Positions 1 through 7,190 are shown, counted from the first letter of the stretch. The stretch is DNA of 27,423 bases from DATDRS01 sp035291605 (GCA_035291605.1 DATDRS010000129.1:1-27423); one strand, 5' to 3'. Notes: generated by a model from the letters alone, not told the origin. Numbers and translations are program-made.

Positions 1-128
1 GTGATGTTGCGCGCCCCGGCATCCAGCGCGTTTTCGACCAGTTCCTTGACGACTGAAGCCGGGCGCTCGACGACTTCCCCGGCGGCGATTTGCGAGGCGA
101 CTTCTTCGGAGAGGAGGCGAATGGGCAT
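1..128 (-). CDS. mutL: DNA mismatch repair protein MutL, N-terminal fragment
   Basis: Only the first 42 codons lie in the window; the gene runs off the left edge. The minus-strand translation begins MPIRLLSEEVASQIAAGEVV and continues with ERPASVVKELVENALDAGA, the hallmark start of MutL. It holds the first part of the GHKL ATPase site, including the helix with the catalytic Glu and metal-binding Asn (KELVENALDAGA). MutL couples mismatch recognition by MutS to strand incision or removal. The ATG at 126-128 sits only 7 nt after a TATAAT box (136-141, minus strand), so the transcript is probably leaderless. It is divergent from the TetR gene and shares its regulatory region. Confidence 0.93.
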   Translation of the reverse strand, partial: MPIRLLSEEVASQIAAGEVVERPASVVKELVENALDAGARNI

Positions 129-135
129 GGCGGGG

Positions 136-163
136 ATTATAGCCCTAAATTTGAAATTGACTA
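136..163 (-). promoter_or_regulatory. Probable mutL promoter giving a leaderless mRNA
   Basis: On the minus strand a perfect TATAAT (141 down to 136) is preceded, after 16 bp, by TAGTCA (163 down to 158), which matches four of six consensus -35 bases. The ATG follows the -10 box after 7 nt, so transcription would start at or next to the start codon. The -35 element coincides with a TGACTA half-site (158-163) of the palindrome repeated at 191-221, so the TetR protein could also influence mutL. The half-site role is inferred. Confidence 0.5.
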
Positions 164-191
164 TTGACAACCACAAATCTGGGTTTATACT
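164..191 (+). promoter_or_regulatory. Sigma70-type promoter of the tetR/beta-oxidation operon
   Basis: TTGACA (164-169), a 16-bp spacer, then TATACT (186-191). This is an almost perfect vegetative promoter. Transcription should start near 198, about 27 nt before the regulator's ATG at 225. No Shine-Dalgarno is visible in that leader. The -10 box overlaps the first operator palindrome. Confidence 0.8.
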
Positions 192-221
192 GACTAATAG
201 TCATTTACTGACTAATAGTCA
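188..221 (+). promoter_or_regulatory. Two tandem palindromic operators, likely TetR sites
   Basis: The 13-bp palindrome TGACTAATAGTCA occurs at 191-203 and again at 209-221, inside a 16-nt direct repeat (188-203 and 206-221) with an 18-bp period. The first copy starts on the last base of the -10 box and the second lies in the leader just before the ATG. Bound protein would block polymerase directly. Tandem palindromes next to a tetR gene are the usual arrangement for autorepression. The ligand is probably an acyl-CoA, inferred from the downstream genes. Confidence 0.75.
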
Positions 222-224
222 CAA

Positions 225-899
225 ATGGCCCGCTCTGCTACCCACTCCCGACGCCAGAAGGAAAAAGAGGATCGCAAGGAAGCGATTCTCACTGCGGCGC
301 GGGAGGTTTTTTTTGAGCAGGGGATCCGCCGCGCCACCGTGGACGAGATTGCCGCCCGCGCCGAGGTCGCCAAAGGCACTGTCTATCTCTATTTCGACAG
401 TCGCGAGACGATCCTGGCGCATTTGCTTTTAGAGGGGCTGGACGCGCTCAACGAACGGCTGGAGAAAGCCTACGACGAATCCGCGCCCGACGGGGGCGAG
501 GCGCGCTTGCGGCGGCTGGCGGCTGCCTACTTTGAGTACCACGAGACCAAGCAGGATTATTTCCGCCTGATGATGGCTTTTGACCGGGGCCACTTCCGCG
601 AAGCGGTGAATGCGGAGGTCTACGAAAAAATTCTCCACCGCAGCCTGCACGGCCTGCGCTGGGTCGTGCGCACGATCCAGCAGGGCATCGAGGCGGGCGA
701 GTTCAGCCCCGGCGACCCCAAGCAACTGGCCGGGATGATGTGGGCCGCGCTCAACGGCGTGCTTGTGCTCACCAGCCACCCGCTCCGCCGCGAACTGGTG
801 GCGCAGGAGGTCGAGACGCTGTACGGCGGCGTGCTGGAGACGATGCTTAAAGGGATGAAAATCCCAAACCCCAATGACCAGATCCCAATTGGAGTTTGA
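225..899 (+). CDS. TetR/AcrR-family repressor of the fatty-acid degradation operon
   Basis: This 224-residue protein has the usual TetR length. The N-terminal helix-turn-helix spans about residues 18-65 (REVFFEQGIRRATVDEIAAR, then the recognition helix in VAKGTVYLYFDSRETIL). The C-terminal all-helical domain would bind the ligand. It is first in an operon of beta-oxidation genes and its own promoter carries two palindromes, so it is most likely an acyl-CoA-responsive repressor of the FadR/FadE type. The last 13 residues and the stop codon are encoded by the first heptamer words of the repeat at 861-916, so the tail may be acquired rather than conserved. The start at 225 puts the HTH at its normal distance from the N-terminus; no clear ribosome binding site is present. 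Confidence 0.9.
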   Translation: MARSATHSRRQKEKEDRKEAILTAAREVFFEQGIRRATVDEIAARAEVAKGTVYLYFDSRETILAHLLLEGLDALNERLEKAYDESAPDGGEARLRRLAAAYFEYHETKQDYFRLMMAFDRGHFREAVNAEVYEKILHRSLHGLRWVVRTIQQGIEAGEFSPGDPKQLAGMMWAALNGVLVLTSHPLRRELVAQEVETLYGGVLETMLKGMKIPNPNDQIPIGV

Positions 900-916
900 A
901 AGTTGGGATTTGGGAG
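861..916 (+). repeat. Heptamer-word hairpin element, tetR-thiolase junction
   Basis: Eight consecutive 7-nt words fill 861-916 exactly. Words 1, 2 and 4 are ATCCCAA or ACCCCAA, and words 7 and 8 are TTGGGAT and TTGGGAG, the reverse complement of the first set. The transcript can therefore fold back on itself. The element covers the last 13 codons and stop of the tetR gene and ends 8 nt before the thiolase ribosome binding site (AAGGAG, 925-930). Confidence 0.8.
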
Positions 917-939
917 CCTGACACAAGGAGATCGTGCGT

Positions 940-2172
940 ATGAAAGACGTAGTCATTGTAGACGCCGTTCGCACTCCGGTCGGCAACCACGGCGGGGTGT
1001 TCCGCGACGTGGACGCGAAGGCCCTCGCGGTCACAGTGATCCGCGGTCTTCTCGAACGGACGAAAATTGACCCGGCGAAAATTGACGAGGTGATCTTTGG
1101 CTGTATTGCCCAGCCCTCCGATGCGCCGAACATCACCCGCGTCGCCGCGCTCATGGCCGGGATACCGAAAGAAGTGCCGGCGTATACCGTCGCCCGCAAC
1201 TGCGACTCGGGGATGGATGCGATGGTGCAGGCTTATCGCAGCATCCAGGTCGGCGACGGCGAGATTTACCTCGTCGGCGGCGTCGAGTCCATGAGCAACA
1301 TCCCCTATATCGTGAAGGGCGCGCGCTGGGGTCTGAAGCTCCGCCACGCCGAGTTCACCGACGCGATGTGGGAGGGCCTCACCGACCCGATCTGCGGCCA
1401 ACTCATGGGCCGCACCGCCGAGAACCTGGTGGAGGAATTCGGCATCACCCGACAGGAGCAGGACGCGTATGCCGTGCAGAGCCATAAGAAGGCGTTCATG
1501 GCGACGCGTATGGAGAAGTTCATTGACGAGATCATCCCCGTTGAAGTGACCAAGCGCATTGCCGGGCAGGAAGTCGCCAGAGAAAAGATCGTGCAGGATG
1601 AGACGATCAACCCCGGCCTGAGCATGCAGAAGGCCGCGCTTTACCCCACGATTTTCAAAGAGGGCGGGACGGTGACGCCCGCCAACGCCTGCGGCATTTC
1701 CGACGGCGCGAGCGCGATGCTGGTGACGACGGCTGAGAAGGCCAAGGCGTTGGGCTACGAGCCGCTGGGCCGCGTCGTCGCCTACGCCTACGCGGGCGTG
1801 GAGCCGCACCGCATGGGCATCGCCCCGGCCCACGCCGTGCCTAAGGCCTTGAAGAAAGCCGGGCTGACGCTCAAAGATATGGACTTGATCGAGATCAACG
1901 AGGCCTTCGCCGCGCAGGTGTTGTCGGTGGGCAGAACACTCAAGGATGAAGGCTGGGAGTGGAGCAAAGTCAACGTCAACGGCGGCGCGATTGCGCTCGG
2001 CCACCCGGTCGGCTCGTCCGGCTGCCGCATCGTCGTCACGCTCCTGCACGAGATGAAGCGCCGCGCCAAAGACGGCAAACCCGCGCGCTACGGACTGGCG
2101 ACGCTCTGCGCGGCGGGAGGCCAGGGGAGCGCGATTATCTTGGAGCGAGTGAATGGGCAAAGCAATCAGTGA
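940..2172 (+). CDS. fadA: Acetyl-CoA C-acyltransferase (thiolase)
   Basis: A thiolase of 410 residues, normal family length. It cleaves 3-ketoacyl-CoA with CoA to acetyl-CoA and a shortened acyl-CoA, or runs in reverse. The nucleophilic Cys is at about 88 in the motif NCDSGMDAM. NEAFA is present, followed by the GHP histidine (about 355) and the second catalytic Cys (about 390) in LCAAGGQG. The ATG at 940 is chosen over the in-frame GTG at 934 because AAGGAG (925-930) is 9 nt from the ATG but only 3 nt from the GTG. The stop codon lies inside the first heptamer of the following repeat. Substrate chain length cannot be told from sequence. The neighbours make fatty-acid beta-oxidation the likely role. 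Confidence 0.93.
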   Translation: MKDVVIVDAVRTPVGNHGGVFRDVDAKALAVTVIRGLLERTKIDPAKIDEVIFGCIAQPSDAPNITRVAALMAGIPKEVPAYTVARNCDSGMDAMVQAYRSIQVGDGEIYLVGGVESMSNIPYIVKGARWGLKLRHAEFTDAMWEGLTDPICGQLMGRTAENLVEEFGITRQEQDAYAVQSHKKAFMATRMEKFIDEIIPVEVTKRIAGQEVAREKIVQDETINPGLSMQKAALYPTIFKEGGTVTPANACGISDGASAMLVTTAEKAKALGYEPLGRVVAYAYAGVEPHRMGIAPAHAVPKALKKAGLTLKDMDLIEINEAFAAQVLSVGRTLKDEGWEWSKVNVNGGAIALGHPVGSSGCRIVVTLLHEMKRRAKDGKPARYGLATLCAAGGQGSAIILERVNGQSNQ

Positions 2173-2237
2173 CCAGTAAACAGTAAGCAGTGGACGGATG
2201 GCTGATCACTGATTACCGATCACTGATCACTGAATAA
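2167..2237 (+). repeat. Heptamer-word hairpin element, thiolase-HAD junction
   Basis: The left arm (2167-2194) is four 7-nt words of the form CAGTRRN. After 8 nt, the right arm (2203-2237) has five words, mostly TGATCAC or TGATTAC. The right arm is the approximate reverse complement of the left (about 23 of 30 positions by eye), so a long hairpin is possible. The thiolase stop TGA (2170-2172) is part of the first word. Confidence 0.8.
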
Positions 2238-2248
2238 GGAGAACTCCT

Positions 2249-3478
2249 ATGTACATCTTCAAAGCCGCCGTGGTCGGCGCAGGCGCGATGGGCGCGGAAA
2301 TCGCGCAGGTGATTTCGTACTCTGGCCTGCCCGTCATCCTCAAGGACATTGACCCGTCCATGCTCGATAAGGGCATGGCTCGCATCCGCAGGATCTATCA
2401 GGGGCGCGTGGACAAGGGCAAGATGACCGCGGGCGAGATGGACGGCAAACTCTCGCTCGTCACCCCCACCCTGACCTACGACGCGTTCGGCGACGTGGAC
2501 ATTGTCGTCGAGGCCGTCCCCGAAAAGATGTCGGTCAAGCGCGCGGTGCTGGGCGAACTGGCGAAGGTCCTGCCCGAGTCGGCCATCATCGCCTCCAACA
2601 CGTCGGCGCTCTCCATCTCCGAGATGGGCGCGGCGTCGGGCCGGCCCGCCAAGATGATCGGGATGCACTTCTTCAACCCGGCGCACGTGATGAAGCTGGT
2701 GGAGATCATCCCGGGCCTCGACACCGCCCAGGAAACGGTGGACGACGCGGCGGCGTTCACCGAGTCGCTCCGCAAACTGCCCGTGATCGTGCAGGAATGT
2801 CCAGGGTTCCTCGTCAACCGCCTGCTGATGCCCTATCTCAACGAAGCCGTGCTGGCGCTGGCGGAGGGCGAGGGCGCGGCCGGCGAGATTGACGAGCAGA
2901 TGCGCGTGTGGGGCTGGCCGATGGGGCCGTTCCTGCTGATGGACATGCTCGGCCTTGACGTGTGCGCCGACGTCGGGCAGTATCTCGAAAGCGAGTACGG
3001 CGACCGGATGCACGGGGCGGAACTGTTTGCCCACCTGGTGCAGTCGGGGCGGCTGGGAGAGAAGAGCGGGGCGGGCTTCTATGGTTATGGGGGCGAGACA
3101 GATGAGCCGGTGAAGAAGATGATCGCCGAGCTGCAGGCCTCCGGCGTCGCCCGGCGGCGCAACGGAGGATTTGACCCCGATCGCCTGATCATGCCGTTGA
3201 TCAACGAGGCGGCGCTCTGCCTGCAGGAGCACATCGCCAGCCCGAGCGATATTGATCTGGCGATGGTGGCCGGGACCGGGATGACCTACGGCGGCGAGCG
3301 CGTTGGCCCGCTGGCTGTGGCGGACATCCTGGGCCTCGACGCCGTCGTCGCCAAGCTGGAAGTCCTGCAGAAGAAATACGGTGAACGTTTCCGCCCGGCC
3401 CGCCTGCTCCGCTCCAAAGTCCGCGCAGGACACCTGGGGCGCAAGGCGGGGCGTGGATTTCACGAGTATTCGGGATGA
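2249..3478 (+). CDS. 3-Hydroxyacyl-CoA dehydrogenase, stand-alone with two C-terminal domains
   Basis: This 409-residue NAD-dependent enzyme oxidises L-3-hydroxyacyl-CoA to 3-ketoacyl-CoA. The Rossmann fold opens with GAGAMG (10-15). SNTSAL follows in the middle, then the catalytic block HFFNPAHVMKLVEII with its His and Glu. Two 3HCDH C-terminal units follow (about 185-280 and 305-407), each ending in a G-R-G-F or G-A-G-F type motif (KSGAGFYGY, KAGRGFHEY). This matches the dehydrogenase half of FadB without the N-terminal crotonase domain, which is supplied by the next gene. The spacer AAGGAGAACTCCT before the ATG carries a good ribosome binding site. Confidence 0.93.
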   Translation: MYIFKAAVVGAGAMGAEIAQVISYSGLPVILKDIDPSMLDKGMARIRRIYQGRVDKGKMTAGEMDGKLSLVTPTLTYDAFGDVDIVVEAVPEKMSVKRAVLGELAKVLPESAIIASNTSALSISEMGAASGRPAKMIGMHFFNPAHVMKLVEIIPGLDTAQETVDDAAAFTESLRKLPVIVQECPGFLVNRLLMPYLNEAVLALAEGEGAAGEIDEQMRVWGWPMGPFLLMDMLGLDVCADVGQYLESEYGDRMHGAELFAHLVQSGRLGEKSGAGFYGYGGETDEPVKKMIAELQASGVARRRNGGFDPDRLIMPLINEAALCLQEHIASPSDIDLAMVAGTGMTYGGERVGPLAVADILGLDAVVAKLEVLQKKYGERFRPARLLRSKVRAGHLGRKAGRGFHEYSG

Positions 3479-3550
3479 AAGGAACTCAGGGAGCTGAAGG
3501 GAACCAGGGAACTCTCGGTCCGGTAGTTCCTTGAGTTCCTGCAGTTCCTT
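3479..3550 (+). repeat. Nonamer-word hairpin element, HAD-hydratase junction
   Basis: Eight consecutive 9-nt words. Words 1 to 4 resemble AAGGAACTC or AGGGAACTC. Word 5 is a spacer (TCGGTCCGG). Words 6 to 8 resemble GAGTTCCTG, the reverse complement of the first set. The architecture is that of the heptamer elements but the period is 9. The element begins one base after the upstream stop codon and runs into a short T tract (3549-3553). Confidence 0.8.
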
Positions 3551-3570
3551 TTTATCAGGAGTTGTAACCC

Positions 3571-4353
3571 ATGAGCGAACGACAATTCGTCAAGACTGCC
3601 ATCGAAGACCGCGTCGCCGTCATCACGATTGACCATCCGCCGGTCAATGCGCTCAACGCGACGACGTTGAGCGAACTCAGCGAGGCGGTGGACGAGGTGA
3701 TCGCCAACCCGGAGGTCAAGGCCGTCGTCATCACCGGGGCCGGACAGATCGCCTTTGTGGCCGGCGCTGACATCAACGAATTCACCAGCATCAGCACCGC
3801 CGAGCAGGCGATTGAGGCCGCGCGGCGCGGGCAGACGGTGTTCTCGAAGATTGAGTGCTCACCCAAGCCCTTCATCGCAGCCGTCAACGGCGTGGCGCTC
3901 GGCGGCGGCATGGAACTGGCGTTGGCCTGCCACATACGCCTCATCGGCGACCGGGCCAAGCTGGGCCAGCCGGAGATCAACCTCGGCATCATCCCCGGCT
4001 GGGGCGGCACACAGCGCCTCCCGCGCATCGTGGGCAAGGCCAAAGCCATTGAGTTGATCCTGACTGGGGACAACATTACGGCGCAGGAGGCCTACCGGCT
4101 GAACCTAGTGAACAAGGTCGTCCCCGGCGGCGAGGTGCTCAAGACCGCGCGCGACCTGGGCAAGAAGATCGCTCAGAAGGGCGCGATCACGATGAAAGCC
4201 GCGTTGGACGCGATCAACGGGAGCGTGAGGCCGATAGGCGACGGGTTGGCTTACGAAGCAGGCCAGTTCGGCGTCCTCTTCCAGACAGAGGATATGCGTG
4301 AGGGGGTGAGGGCCTTTTTGGAGAAGCGGCAGCCGGTGTTCAAGGATAGGTGA
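3571..4353 (+). CDS. Enoyl-CoA hydratase (crotonase family)
   Basis: This 260-residue protein hydrates trans-2-enoyl-CoA to 3-hydroxyacyl-CoA, the second step of beta-oxidation. Both catalytic glutamates are visible: Glu115 in ALGGGMELALA and Glu135 in LGQPEINLGIIPGWGGTQRL, spaced 20 residues apart as in rat mitochondrial hydratase (144 and 164). The oxyanion-hole segments around AGADINEF (65-71) and VALGGG (108-113) are intact. The ribosome binding site CAGGAG lies 9 nt before the ATG. Order and function fit the dehydrogenase just upstream. Other crotonase activities cannot be excluded, but two Glu plus the operon make hydratase the best call. Confidence 0.93.
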   Translation: MSERQFVKTAIEDRVAVITIDHPPVNALNATTLSELSEAVDEVIANPEVKAVVITGAGQIAFVAGADINEFTSISTAEQAIEAARRGQTVFSKIECSPKPFIAAVNGVALGGGMELALACHIRLIGDRAKLGQPEINLGIIPGWGGTQRLPRIVGKAKAIELILTGDNITAQEAYRLNLVNKVVPGGEVLKTARDLGKKIAQKGAITMKAALDAINGSVRPIGDGLAYEAGQFGVLFQTEDMREGVRAFLEKRQPVFKDR

Positions 4354-4362
4354 CCGTCCATT

Positions 4363-4767
4363 ATGGCCTGGTCAAACATCGTCGGCCTGACGGGAGGCGC
4401 GCTCATCGTGTTCTTCGCGCTCTTGCGCGTCGAGCGCAAACGGCTGTGGGTCGTCGCCCTCGTGCTTGTGCTCCCCTCCGTCTGGCTGACGGTGATCTGG
4501 GCCAACTTTTATCACCGCTGGCCGGAGGTCTTGATCGGCGTCGGCGCGGCCGGGTTGATGGCCGGAGGCTGGTGGCTCGCCTATGGGCGTCGTCTCCCCC
4601 CGGCGACGAGCGACGCCATCAAAGTCTGGGGCCAGGAAGAGATGCCCAAAGCGCGGCCCCAACACATGCAGGCCGAACTTCAGCGCCTGCGTGAGGAGAA
4701 AGAACAACTGGAGGCTGAACTGCGCCGACTGAGGAGCGGCGGGAACGGTCACGGGCAGGACCAGTAA
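4363..4767 (+). CDS. Small membrane protein with C-terminal coiled coil, unknown function
   Basis: A 134-residue protein I do not recognise. Three hydrophobic segments are visible (about 6-21, 27-46 and 56-72), followed by a cytoplasmic-looking tail. Residues about 98-125 are a heptad-like charged helix (AELQRLREEKEQLEAELRRL), a probable coiled coil. It begins 9 nt after the hydratase stop and ends 22 nt before the acyl-CoA dehydrogenase start, so it is co-transcribed with them. No Shine-Dalgarno is obvious. Its spacers are the only two in the operon without word repeats. A role in anchoring or organising the beta-oxidation enzymes is possible but only guessed from position. Confidence 0.65.
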   Translation: MAWSNIVGLTGGALIVFFALLRVERKRLWVVALVLVLPSVWLTVIWANFYHRWPEVLIGVGAAGLMAGGWWLAYGRRLPPATSDAIKVWGQEEMPKARPQHMQAELQRLREEKEQLEAELRRLRSGGNGHGQDQ

Positions 4768-4789
4768 TCATGCCGGGAAGGAAAAAAGC

Positions 4790-5950
4790 ATGGACTTTTC
4801 ACTCACCGAAGAGCAGCAAATGTTCCGCGACCTGTTCCGCGAATTTGCGGAGAAGGAAATCGCGCCCATCGCGGAGCATAGCGACCGCGAGGAACAGCCG
4901 CCCGTCGAATTGCTCAAAAGAGCGGCGGCGCAGGGCTTCCTCGGCGCGACCCTCCCGGAGGCGTACGGCGGCGCAGGGATGGATTACCTCACCTACACCC
5001 TGCTGGTCGAGGAGATTGCCAAGCACTGCCTTTCGACGGCGGTCACCATCGGCATCCACACGGTCCTGGCCTCGATGTCCATCCTCGACGCCGGGACGGA
5101 GGCGCAGAAACGGGCTTACCTCCCGCGCCTCGCGGGCGGCGAGCTAGCCGCCTTCGCCCTTAGCGAGCCGGACGCCGGCTCAGACCCCGGCGCGCTGCAA
5201 ACGCGCGCCCGCCGCGAGAACGGCGCGTTCTACCTGGATGGCGTGAAGACGTGGGTGAGCAACGGCGGCCTCGCCAGCGTGTTCGTCGTCTTCGCCAGCA
5301 CAGAACCTGGCAGGCGGCATCAAGGGTTGAGCGCGTTCATCGTCGAGAACGGCGCGCCTTGCGTGACCGTGGGGCATCGCGAGCCGACGCTGGGCCTCCG
5401 GAGCGTGGATATTCGCACGATCTATTTCGACGACGGCCACGTTCCTGTCGAGAATCTCCTGGGCCCGCTCAACGGGGGCTGGCCGATTGTGCTCCGCGCC
5501 TTCAACCGGGTCCGCCTGAGCCTCGCGGCCTCCGCGCTTGGCGCCGCCGAGGGGGCGCTCGCGCTCGGGGTCAAATTCGCCGTCGAACGCAAGCAGTTCG
5601 GCGGGCCAATCGCCTACAAACAGGCCATGCAAAACTACGTGGCCGACTGCGCCGTGGAAATCGAGGCCCTGCGGCATCTGGTGCGCTACGCCGCCTGGCT
5701 GGCCGACGCCGGGCAGGAATACGGCCGCTACGCAAGCATGGCGAAGTATTTCGGCGCGCGCGTGGCGAAAGAGACCGCCAACAAGATGCTGCAGGTCCAC
5801 GGGGGCTACGGCTTCAGCGACGAGTACACGATTTCGCGCATTTACCGCGACGTGCGCGCGCTCCGGCTGCTGGGCGGCACGGACGAGATCCAGCGCTACG
5901 CCGTGGCGCGCGGGGTGTTCGACGAGCAGGGGTTGAAGATACAGCCGTGA
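4790..5950 (+). CDS. Acyl-CoA dehydrogenase homologue lacking the usual catalytic Glu
   Basis: A 386-residue protein with the full acyl-CoA dehydrogenase fold: N-terminal helical domain (1-117), FAD-binding beta domain with ALSEPDAGSD (about 124-132) and the substrate segment WVSNG (155-159), and a C-terminal helical domain with RKQFG (267-271) and QVHGGYGF (335-342). Members oxidise acyl-CoA to enoyl-CoA and pass electrons to ETF. The general-base Glu of short- and medium-chain enzymes (Y-E-G-T) is replaced by Gly362 (LLGGTDEIQR, codon GGC at 5873-5875). The alternative Glu used by isovaleryl-CoA and long-chain enzymes, just before the Arg of E-R-L, is Val241 (FNRVRLSL). The reading frame is clean and well conserved elsewhere, so it is not an obvious pseudogene. 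The ribosome binding site GGAAGGA precedes the ATG. Confidence 0.9.
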   Translation: MDFSLTEEQQMFRDLFREFAEKEIAPIAEHSDREEQPPVELLKRAAAQGFLGATLPEAYGGAGMDYLTYTLLVEEIAKHCLSTAVTIGIHTVLASMSILDAGTEAQKRAYLPRLAGGELAAFALSEPDAGSDPGALQTRARRENGAFYLDGVKTWVSNGGLASVFVVFASTEPGRRHQGLSAFIVENGAPCVTVGHREPTLGLRSVDIRTIYFDDGHVPVENLLGPLNGGWPIVLRAFNRVRLSLAASALGAAEGALALGVKFAVERKQFGGPIAYKQAMQNYVADCAVEIEALRHLVRYAAWLADAGQEYGRYASMAKYFGARVAKETANKMLQVHGGYGFSDEYTISRIYRDVRALRLLGGTDEIQRYAVARGVFDEQGLKIQP

Positions 5951-6002
5951 GACGTGAGACGTGATGGGTGATTCACGCATCACGCGTTACGTATCACTCA
6001 GA
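5947..6002 (+). repeat. Heptamer-word hairpin element between the two acyl-CoA dehydrogenases
   Basis: Eight exact 7-nt steps. Words 1 and 2 are both GTGAGAC and words 3 and 4 are GTGATGG and GTGATTC. Words 5 to 8 (ACGCATC, ACGCGTT, ACGTATC, ACTCAGA) read as the reverse complement of the first half in a shifted phase. About 19 of 24 arm positions pair by eye. The upstream stop TGA (5948-5950) is in the first word. Confidence 0.8.
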
Positions 6003-6011
6003 AAGGACACA

Positions 6012-7178
6012 ATGGATTTCACCTTCCCCCCCGAATTCATCGCCTTCCGCCGGATGGTGCGCGAGTTTTGCGAAGAGGAACTCCGGCCTCGCGCGAAGGA
6101 TGTGGATCACACGGGCAATGTTGACCCGGGTGTCCTGCGCCAGATGGGCGGCCTGGGGATGCTGGGCGTGCCGTTCTCGCAGGAATATAGCGGCCTCGGC
6201 CTGGGCGAGATGGGCTACTGCATCCTCATGGAAGAGCTCAACCGCGTCTGCCCGTCCACCGCGACCATCGTCGGCGCGCACACCGGCATCGGCGCGATGA
6301 GCCTGTACCTCGACGGCGCGCCCGCGCTCAAGCGGAAGTACATGCCTGACCTGTGCACCGGGCGAAAACTGGCCGCCTTTGCCCTCACCGAACCCAACGC
6401 CGGGTCGGACGCGGCAGGCATTCAACTCCGCGCCACCCTCGAGGGCGATTCGTACTTCCTCGACGGGCAGAAGATGTGGATCACCAACGGCCCGATCGCG
6501 GACGTGATCATGGTCCTCGCCGTCACCGATCCGGCGCTCGGCGCGCGCGGGGGCGCGACGGTGTTCGCGGTGGAGAAGGAGTGGCAGGGCTTCGAACCCG
6601 GCAAGCCTGAGCGCAAGATGGGCCTGCACGGCTCGCCCACCTCCCTGCTCACCTTCGACGAAGTGCGCGTGCCCAAAGAGAACGTCGTCGGCCAGGTGGG
6701 GCTGGGGTTCGTCACATTCATGAAGACCCTCGACCTCGGGCGGATCACCATCGGGGCCGCCGGCCTGGGCGGGGCGCAAGCCTCGCTGGAGGCCTCCGTC
6801 CGCTGGGCCAAAGCCCGCTCCCAGTTTGGCCGCCAGATCGCCCACATGCAGTCCATCCAGTTCCTGTTGGCCGAGATGGCCGCCGAAACTGAGGCGTTGC
6901 GCTCGCTGGTGTACCGCACCACCTGGCTCGTGGAGACCGGCCAGCCCTTCTCCAAAGAAGCCGACATGTGCAAGCTGTTCGGCTCCGAGGTCGCCAGCCG
7001 GTGTATTGACCGCGCGCTGCAAATCCACGGCGCGCTCGGGTACTCGCGCGATTTCCACATCGAGCGCGGCTGGCGCGACGCGCGCATCGCCGAAATCTTC
7101 GAGGGCACCAACGAAATCCAGCGCATCGTCATCGCAGAACACCTCATGCAGGAAGCCGGCGTGCGCATCCGACCATAG
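6012..7178 (+). CDS. Acyl-CoA dehydrogenase, catalytically complete
   Basis: A 388-residue FAD enzyme that oxidises acyl-CoA to trans-2-enoyl-CoA. The beta-domain signature ALTEPNAGSD is present, as are MWITNG, RSQFGRQI and QIHGALGYSRDF. The catalytic base Glu is at about 364 in the canonical motif IFEGTNEIQR, the arrangement of short- and medium-chain enzymes. The ATG at 6012 has AAAGGA 5 nt upstream and gives the usual N-terminus (MDFTFPPEFIAFRRMVREF). A longer in-frame reading from 5961 begins inside the repeat element and adds 17 unconserved residues. It is paired with the divergent homologue just upstream, so the two may form a heteromer or act on different substrates. Confidence 0.93.
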   Translation: MDFTFPPEFIAFRRMVREFCEEELRPRAKDVDHTGNVDPGVLRQMGGLGMLGVPFSQEYSGLGLGEMGYCILMEELNRVCPSTATIVGAHTGIGAMSLYLDGAPALKRKYMPDLCTGRKLAAFALTEPNAGSDAAGIQLRATLEGDSYFLDGQKMWITNGPIADVIMVLAVTDPALGARGGATVFAVEKEWQGFEPGKPERKMGLHGSPTSLLTFDEVRVPKENVVGQVGLGFVTFMKTLDLGRITIGAAGLGGAQASLEASVRWAKARSQFGRQIAHMQSIQFLLAEMAAETEALRSLVYRTTWLVETGQPFSKEADMCKLFGSEVASRCIDRALQIHGALGYSRDFHIERGWRDARIAEIFEGTNEIQRIVIAEHLMQEAGVRIRP

Positions 7179-7190
7179 GTCGCAGAGAGT

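Noticed and set aside
847..2160. Long open frame antisense to the thiolase gene
   Set aside because: High-GC third-position bias creates antisense frames. Its translation is low-complexity His/Arg/Ala-rich with no family match, whereas the plus strand is a clear thiolase.
4350..4694. Alternative frame starting inside the end of the hydratase gene
   Set aside because: The translation is Arg-rich with no membrane or domain pattern. The overlapping frame at 4363 has clear membrane helices and a coiled coil.
5961..6011. Upstream start for the second acyl-CoA dehydrogenase
   Set aside because: The added 17 residues are encoded by the heptamer repeat. The ATG at 6012 has a ribosome binding site and the family N-terminus.
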